A stretch of DNA of 64,000 nt from Flavobacteriaceae bacterium LYZ1037 (GCA_003144015.1 QFWS01000002.1:124001-188000), one strand, 5' to 3'. Shown: positions 1 to 8,956, counted from the first letter of the stretch. Notes: generated by a model not told the origin, from the sequence alone. Program-made: numbers and translations.

Positions 1-2128
1 CAGACGGCCAGTAAATAACTAGATTATTAATTTCGGTATCTGTACCTAATCCAAAATGAACGTTTAACGAACTCATATATTCAAAACCTTCACCACTTCT
101 TACATCTCTAATTTGTGTTCCAGAATCTGTATGAATTTCAATTCTTGCTCCAATGCCATTATAATTACTTTGAACTCCTTGCGTACGAATCATGATGTAG
201 TTGTTTCCGTTTCCACCATTATTTTTATAAAGGCTCCCATTAAAAACATCTAAAAAGCCGTCTCCATCAACATCTCCAATAGCACCACTTGGTGGCATAT
301 CTGTTGAAACTACTGTAAAAGAATTGTCTCCATTATTTAGTAATATTCTACCATTAGATAGTATGTCTACATAGCCATCATTATTAAAATCTCCAGGAGC
401 ATTTTCAATTCCAAAAGGAGCACCACTAACATTTGCAGAAGCAGTAGCATCGGTAAATGTACCATCACCATTATTTAACATGTATTTATGCGAACCATCT
501 GAATTTGAACTTGCTCCAACATACACATCCATATCTCCATCATTATCAAAATCTGCCCATGCAGAGGACCATGTTTGAACTGGATCTGCAAGATTTGCAC
601 TTGTAGCTACATTTACAAAAACGCCATTTCCATCATTTCGCCATAATTCGTTAATTTTATGGGTTACGTTACCACCACGACACTTGGCTATAAACATGTC
701 AATATCTCTATCGTTATCGTAATCAATCCAAACAGTACCATAATTCCCACCATTTGGATGCATTCCTATGCCATTTGGAACAACAGCTGAAGCTCCTTGA
801 TAGAAGTCTAAATTATCTAAATTATCAGTTCCATCATTAATAAAATATACATTTGGTTGTGTATCATGACAAACAAAAGCATCTAAATCTCCATCGTTAT
901 TAATATCTACAAAATTAGAACGTTGAGAAAATACATAAGAGCTAGATTGACTAGATTGTATGTACGATGTTCCAGTGTCGTTAGCCTTTACAATAGAAAC
1001 GCCGTTTGTAGCTCCATATAATAAATCGTTATACCCATTACCATCTATATCTCCAGCAGCAATACTCCATCCTGGTCCATAACTTGTTCCAGCCGCATAA
1101 TAAGTGTAATTAAAACCACCTCCGGTTTGATGGTTCATGCTGATTCCTGAAGAAGTTGCTGCAATTAAATCGTCCAAACCATCATTATTCATGTCTACAA
1201 CAGCGTAGCTAGTTCCACTCATGGAAATATTATTGTCAAGAATAAAAACAAAATCTCCAGGATTAGGTGGAGCCTCGTTTGTAGTAAAGGTAATTGAAAC
1301 CCATTCGCTAAAACCATCACTAAGACAATTTGCTCTAACGTAAGCTTTATAATTTGTATTTGGAGTTAAACCAGTTACTGGATATGGATTGTTTAAAACT
1401 GTGCCTGTTCCAGAACTAGGCGGAGTAGTACTAGCTAACTGTACAACAATTTGCCAAGAGGTTTCATTGTGTCCAGCTTGCCAACTTAGGTTCGCAGAGT
1501 TATGAGTAATGCTACTTACATTTAAGTTAGAAACCTGTAAACAAGCAGGTGGTGTTGAAGAGGTAATTGTAGGTGATGCATAGCACATACCCCAACCATA
1601 AGAACCATTATCATTATAATAAATTCGGTATCTAAAGCCGGTTAATTGTGTACTTGTGAAAGAGGCAATATTTAGATCGGTACTGCTAAATGGATCAAAA
1701 CTAGCTGAACAAAAATCGACATGTGGTGTTGCTGAAGTATCTTCACTAAATGGAGTGCCCCAATTTATCCAACTACCAGCATCAGCATCCCAATATTGAA
1801 GGGTAATAGTTTCATTAGTGTAAACATCAAGGACATAAGTTGAATTTACTTTTAGTGTTGTTTCCCCAGCATTAAAAGCGTTTGTTAGATTAATTATTGG
1901 AGATTGAACTGCAACATGATTAATGGATCCAGAACCACCTTGATCATCATCAAAAGAAAAATGTGTAGATGAATCGGTTGGATCTCCAGTAAATATTAAT
2001 GGATCTGCATCAAAAGATCCAGCTAGAGTCCAATTGGTATTGGGCCAACTAGCAGGTTGATTTAATACTTGTGCTATCGAGTAAAAGCTACTAAATAGAA
2101 AAGCTAATAGGAAAATAATTTTTTTCAT
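1..2128 (-). CDS. Secreted FG-GAP repeat / ASPIC-UnbV family protein, C-terminus outside window
   Basis: The frame opens at the ATG at 2126-2128 and stays open for 709 codons to the window edge, so the C-terminus is missing. Residues 1-19 (two Lys, a hydrophobic core, then IAQ) form a Sec signal peptide. About 170 residues of unrecognised, probably beta-rich sequence follow, then a fibronectin type III-like domain (about 194-285). From about 290 to 640 there are at least six FG-GAP/VCBS-type repeats with Ca-binding loops such as DINNDGDLD, DFDNDGDMD and DVDGDGFLD. The start of an ASPIC/UnbV domain follows (GIGARIEI, then VIYWPS at the edge). Such proteins are extracellular beta-propellers that often end in a type IX sorting tail, which cannot be seen here. 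It lies 11 nt downstream of the cytochrome gene and is probably co-transcribed with it. Its substrate is unknown. Confidence 0.85.
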   Translation of the reverse strand, partial: MKKIIFLLAFLFSSFYSIAQVLNQPASWPNTNWTLAGSFDADPLIFTGDPTDSSTHFSFDDDQGGSGSINHVAVQSPIINLTNAFNAGETTLKVNSTYVLDVYTNETITLQYWDADAGSWINWGTPFSEDTSATPHVDFCSASFDPFSSTDLNIASFTSTQLTGFRYRIYYNDNGSYGWGMCYASPTITSSTPPACLQVSNLNVSSITHNSANLSWQAGHNETSWQIVVQLASTTPPSSGTGTVLNNPYPVTGLTPNTNYKAYVRANCLSDGFSEWVSITFTTNEAPPNPGDFVFILDNNISMSGTSYAVVDMNNDGLDDLIAATSSGISMNHQTGGGFNYTYYAAGTSYGPGWSIAAGDIDGNGYNDLLYGATNGVSIVKANDTGTSYIQSSQSSSYVFSQRSNFVDINNDGDLDAFVCHDTQPNVYFINDGTDNLDNLDFYQGASAVVPNGIGMHPNGGNYGTVWIDYDNDRDIDMFIAKCRGGNVTHKINELWRNDGNGVFVNVATSANLADPVQTWSSAWADFDNDGDMDVYVGASSNSDGSHKYMLNNGDGTFTDATASANVSGAPFGIENAPGDFNNDGYVDILSNGRILLNNGDNSFTVVSTDMPPSGAIGDVDGDGFLDVFNGSLYKNNGGNGNNYIMIRTQGVQSNYNGIGARIEIHTDSGTQIRDVRSGEGFEYMSSLNVHFGLGTDTEINNLVIYWPS

Positions 2129-2139
2129 GGTTTTGGGTG

Positions 2140-3243
2140 TTAATTGCATTGTGTTGTTAATGAGTTAATCCACTCTTTAATTAATAGAACGCCTTCTTCA
2201 TGTTTAAGTGTTCTCCCTAAAAGTGGCATTCTTTCGGATTCTACAACTGAATTCATTCTATAATATAAAACTGATCTACCAAAAGATCCAGGGTTGACAA
2301 TATGTGTTAATCCTGCTCCAACAATTTCGGTATCTGGTTCTACGCAAATTCCTAAATTTACAGGATTGGCTGTAGATTCAAAATCAAACCTGATAGGTCT
2401 GTATGCGCAATGTGCTTCTTCAGAATGGCAATGTGCACAATTAATATCTAGATATGATCTAGCTCTTAAATTTAATGATTGTGAGGTATCATCCCAACTA
2501 GGTAAAGTTTCGATATCGGCTGGGTAGGTGTCTTCTAAATAACCCATTTCAGACCACCTTTGAAGTTGGTTTTTAGTTCCGGTATCATAATTGTAAAGTT
2601 TATTAAGATTTCTAGGTTTCGGACCAATAGGTATTGAAACATCTCCTGTTTTATGACAAGTATGGCATTCGGCTCCAGAGGGGACTCTATAATTAACACT
2701 GTTTGTAGTACTGTTTTCATCCCATTGAATGTAAACATCTCTACCGTTTAAATCGAAATCAGCTTCATTTTGATCTTCATTCCAGATGTATTCTGCAAAA
2801 ACCCAACCTTCAGGTTTTTTAATCATTAATCGAGTTTCTATAATTTGAGTATTTTGGTTTGGGAGGACATTTTCAAAATAAAAATTCTTTATTAAAATGG
2901 TGCCTATTGGGAAATTTAAAATTTCACCATCGCTGAGATATCTTGCACTTACATTACTTGGCATCCATATAAATCTTTTTTTAAGAGCGTAATCTGAAAA
3001 TAGAGGAGAACTAAGCTCAAAAGGTAAAACGCCATAAACAGGACTTAAATTTTTAAGTTCCCCTTCAAAAAAATTATATTCTGATAACGTTTGATAAGGA
3101 ACTTCATCAATATTAAAGTTTACAGGTGATGTTTGTTCTGGTTGATGTGTTGGGTTTGGAATATAGTCATCATCTGCTGCACAAGAATAAAATCCAAGAC
3201 AAGTTAAGATAATAGAAAATAGGGAAAAGTATTTTTTAATCAT
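2140..3243 (-). CDS. Diheme c-type cytochrome lipoprotein (SO2930/HNE_0200-like family)
   Basis: A 367-residue protein. The N-terminus is a lipoprotein signal (hydrophobic residues 5-19, Cys at about 21) and the mature start AADDD is acidic, as in surface-exposed Bacteroidota lipoproteins. Two heme-binding CxxCH motifs are visible, CHTCH at about 193 and CAHCH at about 265. The overall pattern (an N-terminal LSEYNFFEG and PLFSDYALKKRF segment, with the hemes in the C-terminal half and RMPLLGRT near the end) matches the SO2930-type diheme cytochrome family. That family is often found beside secreted repeat proteins, and here the partner is the FG-GAP/ASPIC protein 11 nt downstream. Electron transfer at the cell surface or periplasm is inferred; the redox partner is unknown. 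Confidence 0.8.
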   Translation of the reverse strand: MIKKYFSLFSIILTCLGFYSCAADDDYIPNPTHQPEQTSPVNFNIDEVPYQTLSEYNFFEGELKNLSPVYGVLPFELSSPLFSDYALKKRFIWMPSNVSARYLSDGEILNFPIGTILIKNFYFENVLPNQNTQIIETRLMIKKPEGWVFAEYIWNEDQNEADFDLNGRDVYIQWDENSTTNSVNYRVPSGAECHTCHKTGDVSIPIGPKPRNLNKLYNYDTGTKNQLQRWSEMGYLEDTYPADIETLPSWDDTSQSLNLRARSYLDINCAHCHSEEAHCAYRPIRFDFESTANPVNLGICVEPDTEIVGAGLTHIVNPGSFGRSVLYYRMNSVVESERMPLLGRTLKHEEGVLLIKEWINSLTTQCN

Positions 3244-3357
3244 TTACCAACAAAATAGCGTGTAATTTACATAAAATACAATTATTTAGCAATAAATAGA
3301 TTATAAGTATATGAACTTCTTAAAAATTGATAAAGCAATTCATCTAAATATCCGAGT

Positions 3358-4347
3358 TTAAATTAGTCTGTTTTTTACTAAATATTCAGCTATTTGAACG
3401 GTATTTGTGGCAGCACCTTTTCTTAAATTATCACTTACAATCCATAAGTTTAAGGTGTTTGGTTGTGATTCGTCTCTTCTAATTCTTCCTACAAAAACAT
3501 CGTCTTTTCCATGAGCATAAATTGGCATGGGATACATATTAACATCTACATTGTCTTGCACTACAACACCAGCAGTATTGCTTAAAAGTTGACGAATATC
3601 AGACACAACAAAATCATTTTTAAATTCTACATTCACAGCTTCACTATGTCCTCCGGAAGTAGGGATTCGTACTGCAGTGGCTGTGATAGAAATGGTTTTA
3701 TCGTCTAGAATTTTTTGCGTTTCACGAACCAATTTCATTTCTTCTTTAGTGTAACCATTCTCTTCAAAGACATCACAATGTGGCAACGCATTTTTATGAA
3801 TTGGATACGGATAAGCCATTTCGCCCTTTACACCTGCAAGTTCATTTTCCAATTGTTTTATGGCTTTTACACCAGTTCCGGAAATGGATTGATAGGTAGA
3901 AACTACAATTCGCTTAATTTTATATTTTTTATGTAAAGGTGCTAATGCCATGACCATTTGTATGGTCGAGCAATTTGGGTTGGCAATAATTTTATCTAAT
4001 TTCGTTAGTGAATTGGCATTAATTTCTGGAACTACCAATTTCTTGTCTAAATCCATTCGCCATGCTGATGAGTTATCTATAACAGTCGTTCCAATTTCTG
4101 CAAATTTTGGAGCCCATTCAATAGAGGTTTCGCCTCCTGCTGAAAACAAGGCAATATCTGGCTTCATAGAAACTGCTGTCGCTAGAGATACTACTTTGTA
4201 ATCCTTGTTTTTATAAGAAATTATTTTACCAACAGATTTTTCGGAGGCAACTGGAATTAATTCAGTTAATGGAAAATTTCGTTCTTTTAGGACTTCTAAC
4301 ATGACTTCTCCAACCATTCCTGTGACTCCAACTACTGCAACTTTCAT
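3358..4347 (-). CDS. asd: Aspartate-semialdehyde dehydrogenase
   Basis: Reduces aspartyl phosphate to aspartate semialdehyde with NADPH, the branch point to lysine/diaminopimelate, threonine and methionine. The N-terminal Rossmann motif VGVTGMVGE begins at residue 6, the catalytic Cys126 lies in ANPNCSTIQM, and the active-site His lies in GGHSEAV. The 329-residue length is normal. I chose the ATG at 4345-4347, where the protein begins MKVAVVG. An in-frame ATG 21 nt upstream would add MSYKYFS, but the -7 promoter box at 4366-4373 lies so close that the longer start would precede transcription. It is downstream of mscL on the same strand, separated by a terminator. Confidence 0.95.
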   Translation of the reverse strand: MKVAVVGVTGMVGEVMLEVLKERNFPLTELIPVASEKSVGKIISYKNKDYKVVSLATAVSMKPDIALFSAGGETSIEWAPKFAEIGTTVIDNSSAWRMDLDKKLVVPEINANSLTKLDKIIANPNCSTIQMVMALAPLHKKYKIKRIVVSTYQSISGTGVKAIKQLENELAGVKGEMAYPYPIHKNALPHCDVFEENGYTKEEMKLVRETQKILDDKTISITATAVRIPTSGGHSEAVNVEFKNDFVVSDIRQLLSNTAGVVVQDNVDVNMYPMPIYAHGKDDVFVGRIRRDESQPNTLNLWIVSDNLRKGAATNTVQIAEYLVKNRLI

Positions 4348-4365
4348 AGAAAAATATTTATAAGA

Positions 4366-4373
4366 CAAATTTA
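4366..4373 (-). promoter_or_regulatory. -7 promoter box of asd
   Basis: Read on the minus strand this is TAAATTTG, a full match to the Bacteroidota TAnnTTTG box, about 20 nt ahead of the asd ATG. No clear -33 TTG is seen. It also argues for the shorter asd start. Confidence 0.5.
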
Positions 4374-4410
4374 TAAATTAAATCATGTAGTCATTCTAAA
4401 AAAAGCATAA

Positions 4411-4440
4411 AAAAACAGCTTCCATTGGAAGCTGTTTTTT
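4411..4440 (-). terminator. Rho-independent terminator after mscL
   Basis: A ten-base-pair stem (AACAGCTTCC with GGAAGCTGTT) around an ATT loop has A-runs on one side and T-runs on the other. It lies 22 nt past the mscL stop. The flanks would allow termination in both directions. Confidence 0.85.
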
Positions 4441-4461
4441 TAATCTAATAAAATTTTAAAT

Positions 4462-4863
4462 CTATTTTTTTAAGGCGTCTCTAATTTCTTTTAAAAGATC
4501 ATTATCTGAAGGCCCTGCAGGTGCTTCTGGTGCTGGCTCTTCTTTTTTCTTCATTTTATTAACGCCTTTTACAACCATAAACATCACAAAAGCGACAATA
4601 ATAAAATCTATAACATTAGTTAAAAATGTTCCGTATTCTAAATAAACTTCTCCTATCATTTCTCCGGCATCGTTTAATGTTCCATCTTGTAATTTGTATT
4701 TTAAATCTTTAAAGTCTGCATTGAATATCAACCCAATTAAAGGAGATACTATACCTCCTGTAAAAGCAGTTACTACTTCCTTAAATGCAGCTCCCATGAC
4801 AAAACCAACGGCAATGTCAATCAAATTGCCTTTCATGGCAAATTCTTTAAATTCTTTTAACAT
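4462..4863 (-). CDS. mscL: Large-conductance mechanosensitive channel MscL
   Basis: A 133-residue inner-membrane channel that opens under membrane tension and releases solutes on hypo-osmotic shock. The N-terminus carries the hallmark amphipathic helix and first membrane helix (FKEFAMKGNLIDIAVGFVMG, residues 5-24). A second membrane helix (NVIDFIIVAFVMFMVVKGV) lies at about 82-100, and a charged C-terminal bundle helix (KKKEEPAPE onward) closes the protein. The length fits the family. It stands between alr and asd on the same strand, has its own terminator, and is not functionally linked to those biosynthetic genes. Confidence 0.96.
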   Translation of the reverse strand: MLKEFKEFAMKGNLIDIAVGFVMGAAFKEVVTAFTGGIVSPLIGLIFNADFKDLKYKLQDGTLNDAGEMIGEVYLEYGTFLTNVIDFIIVAFVMFMVVKGVNKMKKKEEPAPEAPAGPSDNDLLKEIRDALKK

Positions 4864-4925
4864 AATTAGTGTTTTTAATAGTTAGTGTAAGTGACTAATT
4901 TAAATAAAAAAAATAGAAAAGAAAA

Positions 4926-6032
4926 CTATTTAATTATCAATCGTTTAATACGTTGCGAAATAGCTGTAATTATTTCGTACGAAATGGTGTTGGCACTTTG
5001 TGCAAAATGAGATGCATTAGGTTGCTTGCCAAAAACAATCACTTCATCACCTTCTTGACAATCAATATCTGTCACGTTAACCATTATCATGTCCATACAT
5101 ACATTACCTACTATATATGCTGGTTTTCCATTTATGGTTACAAAACCTTTGCCATTTCCATATTGCCTGCCTATACCATCTGCATGACCAATAGGTATGG
5201 TTGCTGTACGCATAAATTTGTCACTTTTAAAAGCTCTATTATATCCAACAGTTTCTCCTTTTTCAATGGTGTGTATTTGAGAAATAACAGATTTTAAAGT
5301 AGCAATTGGCCTAAAATGTTTATTTTCTTTTTCTGAATTTCCAAAACCATAAATTCCTATGCCACTTCTAACCATGTCTAAATGGGCTTCTGGAAAATTT
5401 AATATTCCAGACGTATTACATAAATGAAGCATTGGTTTATAACCAACAGTTTCTATAAATTTTTCAGAGATAGAATGAAAAGATTGTATTTGATTTAAAG
5501 TGAATTCTTTTTCGTTTAAATCTTCACTTGCTGCTAAATGAGAGAATATCGATGTTACTTTTACCGATGTTGATTGAAGTAGTTTTTCATGAATCGTTAG
5601 AATATCAGTCTCATTAAAACCTAATCTATTTAAACCTGTATTAAACTTAATATGAATGGGATAATTTTTCTGGTTCTTTAAAGTAGCAGCCTCAAGAAAT
5701 GAGTTAAAACTTTTAAAATTGTACAAGCTTGGTTCAAGGCAGCGCTCAATAAGGGTTTTGTAATTTATGGGTTGTGGGTGTAAGACTAGAATAGGTTTTG
5801 TAATGCCAGCATCTCTTAAAGCGACCCCTTCATTTGTATAAGCTACTGCAAAATAATCTACTTCAAAATTTTGTAAATAGTTAGCTATTTCTTGAGCATC
5901 ACTGCCATAAGCATAAGCTTTAACAACAACTAATAATTTGGTGTTTTTAGTGATTCTGGATTTAAGATATTCAAAATTATGTTGGAGCGCTTTTAAGTCT
6001 ATTTCAAGGACTGTATCTTGAGTTTTAGGCAT
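4926..6032 (-). CDS. alr: Alanine racemase
   Basis: A PLP enzyme interconverting L- and D-alanine for peptidoglycan. With the start at 6032 the protein has 368 residues and begins MPKTQDTVLEIDLKAL. The PLP-binding Lys38 is in VVVKAYAYG, the second catalytic Tyr is in VGYNRAF, and the C-terminal domain has GHADGIGR and VGNVCMDM. A start at 6071 would overlap tdk by 38 nt and add 13 residues outside the conserved domain. The chosen ATG leaves one base after the tdk stop, which suggests translational coupling. No terminator is seen between alr and mscL. Confidence 0.95.
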   Translation of the reverse strand: MPKTQDTVLEIDLKALQHNFEYLKSRITKNTKLLVVVKAYAYGSDAQEIANYLQNFEVDYFAVAYTNEGVALRDAGITKPILVLHPQPINYKTLIERCLEPSLYNFKSFNSFLEAATLKNQKNYPIHIKFNTGLNRLGFNETDILTIHEKLLQSTSVKVTSIFSHLAASEDLNEKEFTLNQIQSFHSISEKFIETVGYKPMLHLCNTSGILNFPEAHLDMVRSGIGIYGFGNSEKENKHFRPIATLKSVISQIHTIEKGETVGYNRAFKSDKFMRTATIPIGHADGIGRQYGNGKGFVTINGKPAYIVGNVCMDMIMVNVTDIDCQEGDEVIVFGKQPNASHFAQSANTISYEIITAISQRIKRLIIK

Positions 6033-6033
6033 G

Positions 6034-6672
6034 CTATTTATCAGATTTTGAAGAGATTTCTTCGGCATCATTCACTTTCATATTTCTCACTTTATCACGC
6101 ATCATCGCTTTATAATATGCAGCCCGACTTAATGGTTCGTATTCATCTACTTCACCTAGTAAAACCAGATTGTCGTTTTTAGATAACCTGTAACTGTATT
6201 GGGCTAAATTTCCAGTTCGGGTGCAAATAGCATGAACTTTAGTAACATACTCTGCAGTTGCCATTAAATTTGGCATAGGGCCAAATGGATTCCCTTTAAA
6301 ATCCATATCCAATCCAGCAACAATAACACGAACGCCTTTATTTGCCAAATCATTACAAACTCGAACAATCTCATCGTCGAAAAATTGGGCTTCATCAATT
6401 CCAACGACATCGCAACCATCGGCTAGAATAGGAATGTTTGCTGCTGCAGGAACAGGAGTTGAACGAATTTCGTTAGAGTCGTGAGACACAACCATATCTT
6501 CGTCGTATCTAGTATCGATTGCTGGTTTAAAAATCTCCACTTTTTGCCTTGCAAATTGTGCACGTTTAAGCCTACGAATCAATTCTTCGGTTTTTCCAGA
6601 GAACATGGAACCACAGATTACTTCTATCCAACCAAATTGTTCTTTATGATTTACTGTATTTTCGAGAAACAT
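6034..6672 (-). CDS. tdk: Thymidine kinase (type II)
   Basis: Phosphorylates thymidine to dTMP in the salvage pathway. The Walker A loop GSMFSGKT is at residues 21-28 and the catalytic segment GIDEAQFF at about 110-117. The C-terminal lasso region is reduced: where many type II enzymes have a Cys-x-x-Cys zinc site, this one has HAICTRTG with one Cys and no second pair, so zinc is probably not bound. Length is 212 residues. It is the first gene of the tdk-alr pair and diverges from the gene at 6776; a near-perfect palindrome lies in the shared upstream region. Confidence 0.95.
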   Translation of the reverse strand: MFLENTVNHKEQFGWIEVICGSMFSGKTEELIRRLKRAQFARQKVEIFKPAIDTRYDEDMVVSHDSNEIRSTPVPAAANIPILADGCDVVGIDEAQFFDDEIVRVCNDLANKGVRVIVAGLDMDFKGNPFGPMPNLMATAEYVTKVHAICTRTGNLAQYSYRLSKNDNLVLLGEVDEYEPLSRAAYYKAMMRDKVRNMKVNDAEEISSKSDK

Positions 6673-6692
6673 TTTGTAATTTTAACACTAAA

Positions 6693-6714
6693 ACAAAGCG
6701 AAATTTCGTTTTGT
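6693..6714. promoter_or_regulatory. 22-bp near-perfect palindrome between tdk and the divergent gene
   Basis: The half-sites ACAAAGCGAAA and TTTCGTTTTGT mirror each other except for one symmetric pair. It lies 20 nt upstream of tdk and about 60 nt upstream of the divergent gene. An operator or a small stem in the tdk leader are both possible; there is no direct evidence for either. Confidence 0.35.
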
Positions 6715-6775
6715 ATAAAGGTGGCGTAAATTTATTAAAAATAAAAAGCATAAAATAGATTAAATTTTAAAAGTT

Positions 6776-7516
6776 ATGAAGAAGAAACTTGAAGCAGAAT
6801 TAATGAGTATTGCTCATAGAATTTTAAAATTAAAAGGAAAAGATAATATTGATAAAATGCACCAAGAAGTTGCTGCACTTTACGAAAAATTAACGGTTTT
6901 AAAATTTGCTAAAGAGAATTTTGAAGATGATATTCCTACGATTGGTAACGATTCTTCATTTTTTGATATGTTAGATGTGGCATTTAATAACAAAGTGAGT
7001 GATAACATAGAGTTTGAAGACAGAACCTATGTCAATTTAGACGATAGAGAGCATGATGAAATCATGGAACCTGCTATAGAAAAAATTAAAGATATGGTAG
7101 CCCAAATGCCAATTGAAGCGCAGCATGTAGATACCATTTTTGAAAAAGCGATTCCAAAAAAACAATACCATAAAAACGATTTAGAAGAAATAACAGCAGG
7201 TTTTGAAGAAATCCCAGAGTTTGAACCTGTAACAAATGGTAATAAAAATAACGACGCAAAAAAGTCTTTAAACGATAAACTTAAAAGTGGCGGTCTTAAT
7301 ATTGGATTAAACGATAAACTAGCGTTTATTAAACATTTATTCGATGGAAAAGCTACCGATTACGATCGTGTTCTTTCACAAATTAATACTAGTAGTTCTT
7401 TTAATGAAGCCGAGAATCTTATTCAAAATGTGGTGAAACCAGATTATAATAACTGGAAAGGCAAAGAAGAATTCGAAATACGTTTTATGGAAATTCTAGA
7501 AAATAAATTTAATTAA
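6776..7516 (+). CDS. Conserved hypothetical protein upstream of rsmI
   Basis: A 246-residue soluble protein that I do not recognise as an enzyme. Residues 1-45 are Lys/Leu-rich and likely helical or coiled coil (ELMSIAHRILKLKGKDN). The middle (about 50-150) is acidic and low in complexity. The C-terminal 70 residues (LNDKLAFIKHLFDGKATDYDRVLSQI through WKGKEEFEIRFMEILENKFN) look like a compact helical domain. No signal peptide or membrane segment is present. Its stop overlaps the rsmI start by one base (TAATG), so the two are almost certainly co-translated. The function is unknown; a role near ribosome or RNA metabolism would be guilt by association only. Confidence 0.8.
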   Translation: MKKKLEAELMSIAHRILKLKGKDNIDKMHQEVAALYEKLTVLKFAKENFEDDIPTIGNDSSFFDMLDVAFNNKVSDNIEFEDRTYVNLDDREHDEIMEPAIEKIKDMVAQMPIEAQHVDTIFEKAIPKKQYHKNDLEEITAGFEEIPEFEPVTNGNKNNDAKKSLNDKLKSGGLNIGLNDKLAFIKHLFDGKATDYDRVLSQINTSSSFNEAENLIQNVVKPDYNNWKGKEEFEIRFMEILENKFN

Positions 7517-8187
7517 TGAGTAAACTTTATATTGTTCCTACTCCCATTGGAAATTTAAAAGACATGACTTTTAGAGCTGTTGAGGTTTTAAAGGACGTCG
7601 ATTTAATTCTAGCTGAAGACACAAGAACTTCCGGGAAATTGTTAAAACATTTTGAGATTTCCACACCATCGCAATCCCACCACATGCATAACGAGCATAA
7701 AACAGTTGAAGGGTTGATTAATAAAATTAAAAGCGGTGTCACAATTGCATTAATTAGTGATGCAGGAACACCAGCCATTTCAGATCCTGGGTTTTTACTT
7801 ACTAGAGCTTGTATTGAAAATAATATAGAAGTAGATTGCCTTCCTGGAGCCACAGCCTTTGTTCCAGCTTTAGTGAATAGTGGTTTACCAAACGATAAAT
7901 TTGTATTCGAAGGTTTTTTACCAGTTAAAAAAGGCAGACAAACCAGATTGTTATTGCTAGCTGAAGAAACCAGAACCATTATCTTTTACGAAAGCCCTCA
8001 CAAACTCATTAAAACACTCACGCATTTTTGCGAGTATTTTGGTGAAGATAGACCAGTTTCTGTCTCTCGCGAATTAACTAAACTCTACGAAGAAACCATT
8101 CGAGGAACTGTTAAAGAAGTCCTTAAACACTATACCAACAAACCACCAAAAGGAGAGATTGTGATAATTGTTGGAGGAAAACCTTGA
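7516..8187 (+). CDS. rsmI: 16S rRNA (cytidine1402-2'-O)-methyltransferase RsmI
   Basis: A SAM-dependent tetrapyrrole-methylase-fold enzyme that methylates the 2'-O of C1402 in the ribosomal decoding centre. The N-terminus LYIVPTPIGNLKDMT, the EDTRTSGKLLKHF segment at about 35-47, ISDAGTPAISDPG at about 80-92 and FYESPHKL are family hallmarks. At 223 residues it lacks the longer C-terminal extension of the E. coli protein (about 286), as is usual in Bacteroidota. The ATG shares one base with the stop of the preceding hypothetical gene. Confidence 0.95.
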   Translation: MSKLYIVPTPIGNLKDMTFRAVEVLKDVDLILAEDTRTSGKLLKHFEISTPSQSHHMHNEHKTVEGLINKIKSGVTIALISDAGTPAISDPGFLLTRACIENNIEVDCLPGATAFVPALVNSGLPNDKFVFEGFLPVKKGRQTRLLLLAEETRTIIFYESPHKLIKTLTHFCEYFGEDRPVSVSRELTKLYEETIRGTVKEVLKHYTNKPPKGEIVIIVGGKP

Positions 8188-8203
8188 AAAGGATAATTAA
8201 TTA

Positions 8204-8232
8204 TTGTCATTCTTAACAAAGTGAAGAATCTG
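8204..8232 (+). repeat. Dispersed palindromic intergenic repeat, copy A
   Basis: The segment starts TTGTCATTCTTAAC and ends GAAGAATCT, with a six-base stem ATTCTT/AAGAAT (8209-8214 with 8224-8229). It is laid out like the element at 10441-10467 with changed stem bases. It overlaps the GTG start of the next gene. Confidence 0.45.
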
Positions 8233-8796
8233 TTAAAAGATATTAGGCAATGCACTATTTGCAAAGAACATTTACCTCTTGGTCCAAGACCTATTGTGTT
8301 TGCTCATCCAGAAGCTAAAATAATTATTATTGGTCAGGCTCCAGGTACAAGTGTGCATAAAACGGGAATTCCCTGGAATGACCCTAGTGGTCGACAATTA
8401 AGAAATTGGCTCAATGTCTCTGAAGAAATTTTTTACGATGAAACCAAAATAGCTTTAGTGCCAATGGGGTTTTGTTACCCTGGAAAAGGCAAGAGTGGCG
8501 ATTTACCTCCAAGACCAGAATGTGCTCCACAATGGCATCAAAAATTATTAGACCAAATGCCTAAATTGGAATTAGTTATTCTTATTGGCATGTACTCTCA
8601 AACATATTATTTAAAAGAAAAAGCAAAACGAACTTTAACTGAGACTGTAGCCGAATACAAAACCTATTTGCCAAAATATTTGCCGTTACCACATCCAAGC
8701 CCTCGAAATAGGTTTTGGTTATCTAAGAATCCTTGGTTTGTGAAGGAGGTTATTCCTGAGTTAAAACGAGCAGTGAAAACTATCCTGAACCAGTAA
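8221..8796 (+). CDS. Uracil-DNA glycosylase superfamily protein
   Basis: A 191-residue member of the uracil-DNA glycosylase fold (COG1573-like), which removes uracil or damaged bases from DNA. The motif GQAPG at about 38-42, followed by KTGIPWNDPSG, forms the catalytic and base-binding loop; LPHPSPRN near 158-165 is the second signature. Two Cys pairs appear at CTICK near the N-terminus and later at single sites, not a clear four-Cys iron-sulfur set. The start must be GTG at 8221, because an in-frame stop lies at 8194-8196 and no ATG precedes the conserved VKNLLKDIRQC. That GTG lies inside a dispersed repeat. It follows rsmI by 33 nt. Confidence 0.85.
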   Translation: MKNLLKDIRQCTICKEHLPLGPRPIVFAHPEAKIIIIGQAPGTSVHKTGIPWNDPSGRQLRNWLNVSEEIFYDETKIALVPMGFCYPGKGKSGDLPPRPECAPQWHQKLLDQMPKLELVILIGMYSQTYYLKEKAKRTLTETVAEYKTYLPKYLPLPHPSPRNRFWLSKNPWFVKEVIPELKRAVKTILNQ

Positions 8797-8956
8797 TAGG
8801 ATTATATATGATTTTTAAAATTGATTCTATTTTTTCAGTTTGAAAGATTACTAAATAAATAGTAGCAATAAGCACAGGTAGTACTGTTGAATACACTAAA
8901 AATTTTAAACACATCAATGTGTATTTCCCTTTTATATTTATATTAAAAAGTCCCAT
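8780..8956 (-). CDS. Possible small single-pass membrane protein
   Basis: A 58-residue frame from the ATG at 8954-8956. Residues about 18-38 (LKFLVYSTVLPVLIATIYLV) would form one membrane helix after a short basic N-terminus. A TTG nine bases upstream could extend it by three residues. Its last 17 bases overlap the end of the convergent glycosylase gene. I recognise no family and no clear promoter, so this may not be a real gene. Confidence 0.3.
   Translation of the reverse strand: MGLFNINIKGKYTLMCLKFLVYSTVLPVLIATIYLVIFQTEKIESILKIIYNPITGSG

Noticed and set aside
4348-4368. Upstream start for asd
   Set aside because: The promoter box at 4366-4373 lies over it, and the family starts at MKVAVVG.
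6033-6071. Upstream start for alr
   Set aside because: It would overlap tdk by 38 nt and add residues outside the conserved domain.
7527-7979. 150-residue minus-strand frame
   Set aside because: Shadow of rsmI without promoter, Shine-Dalgarno or family features.
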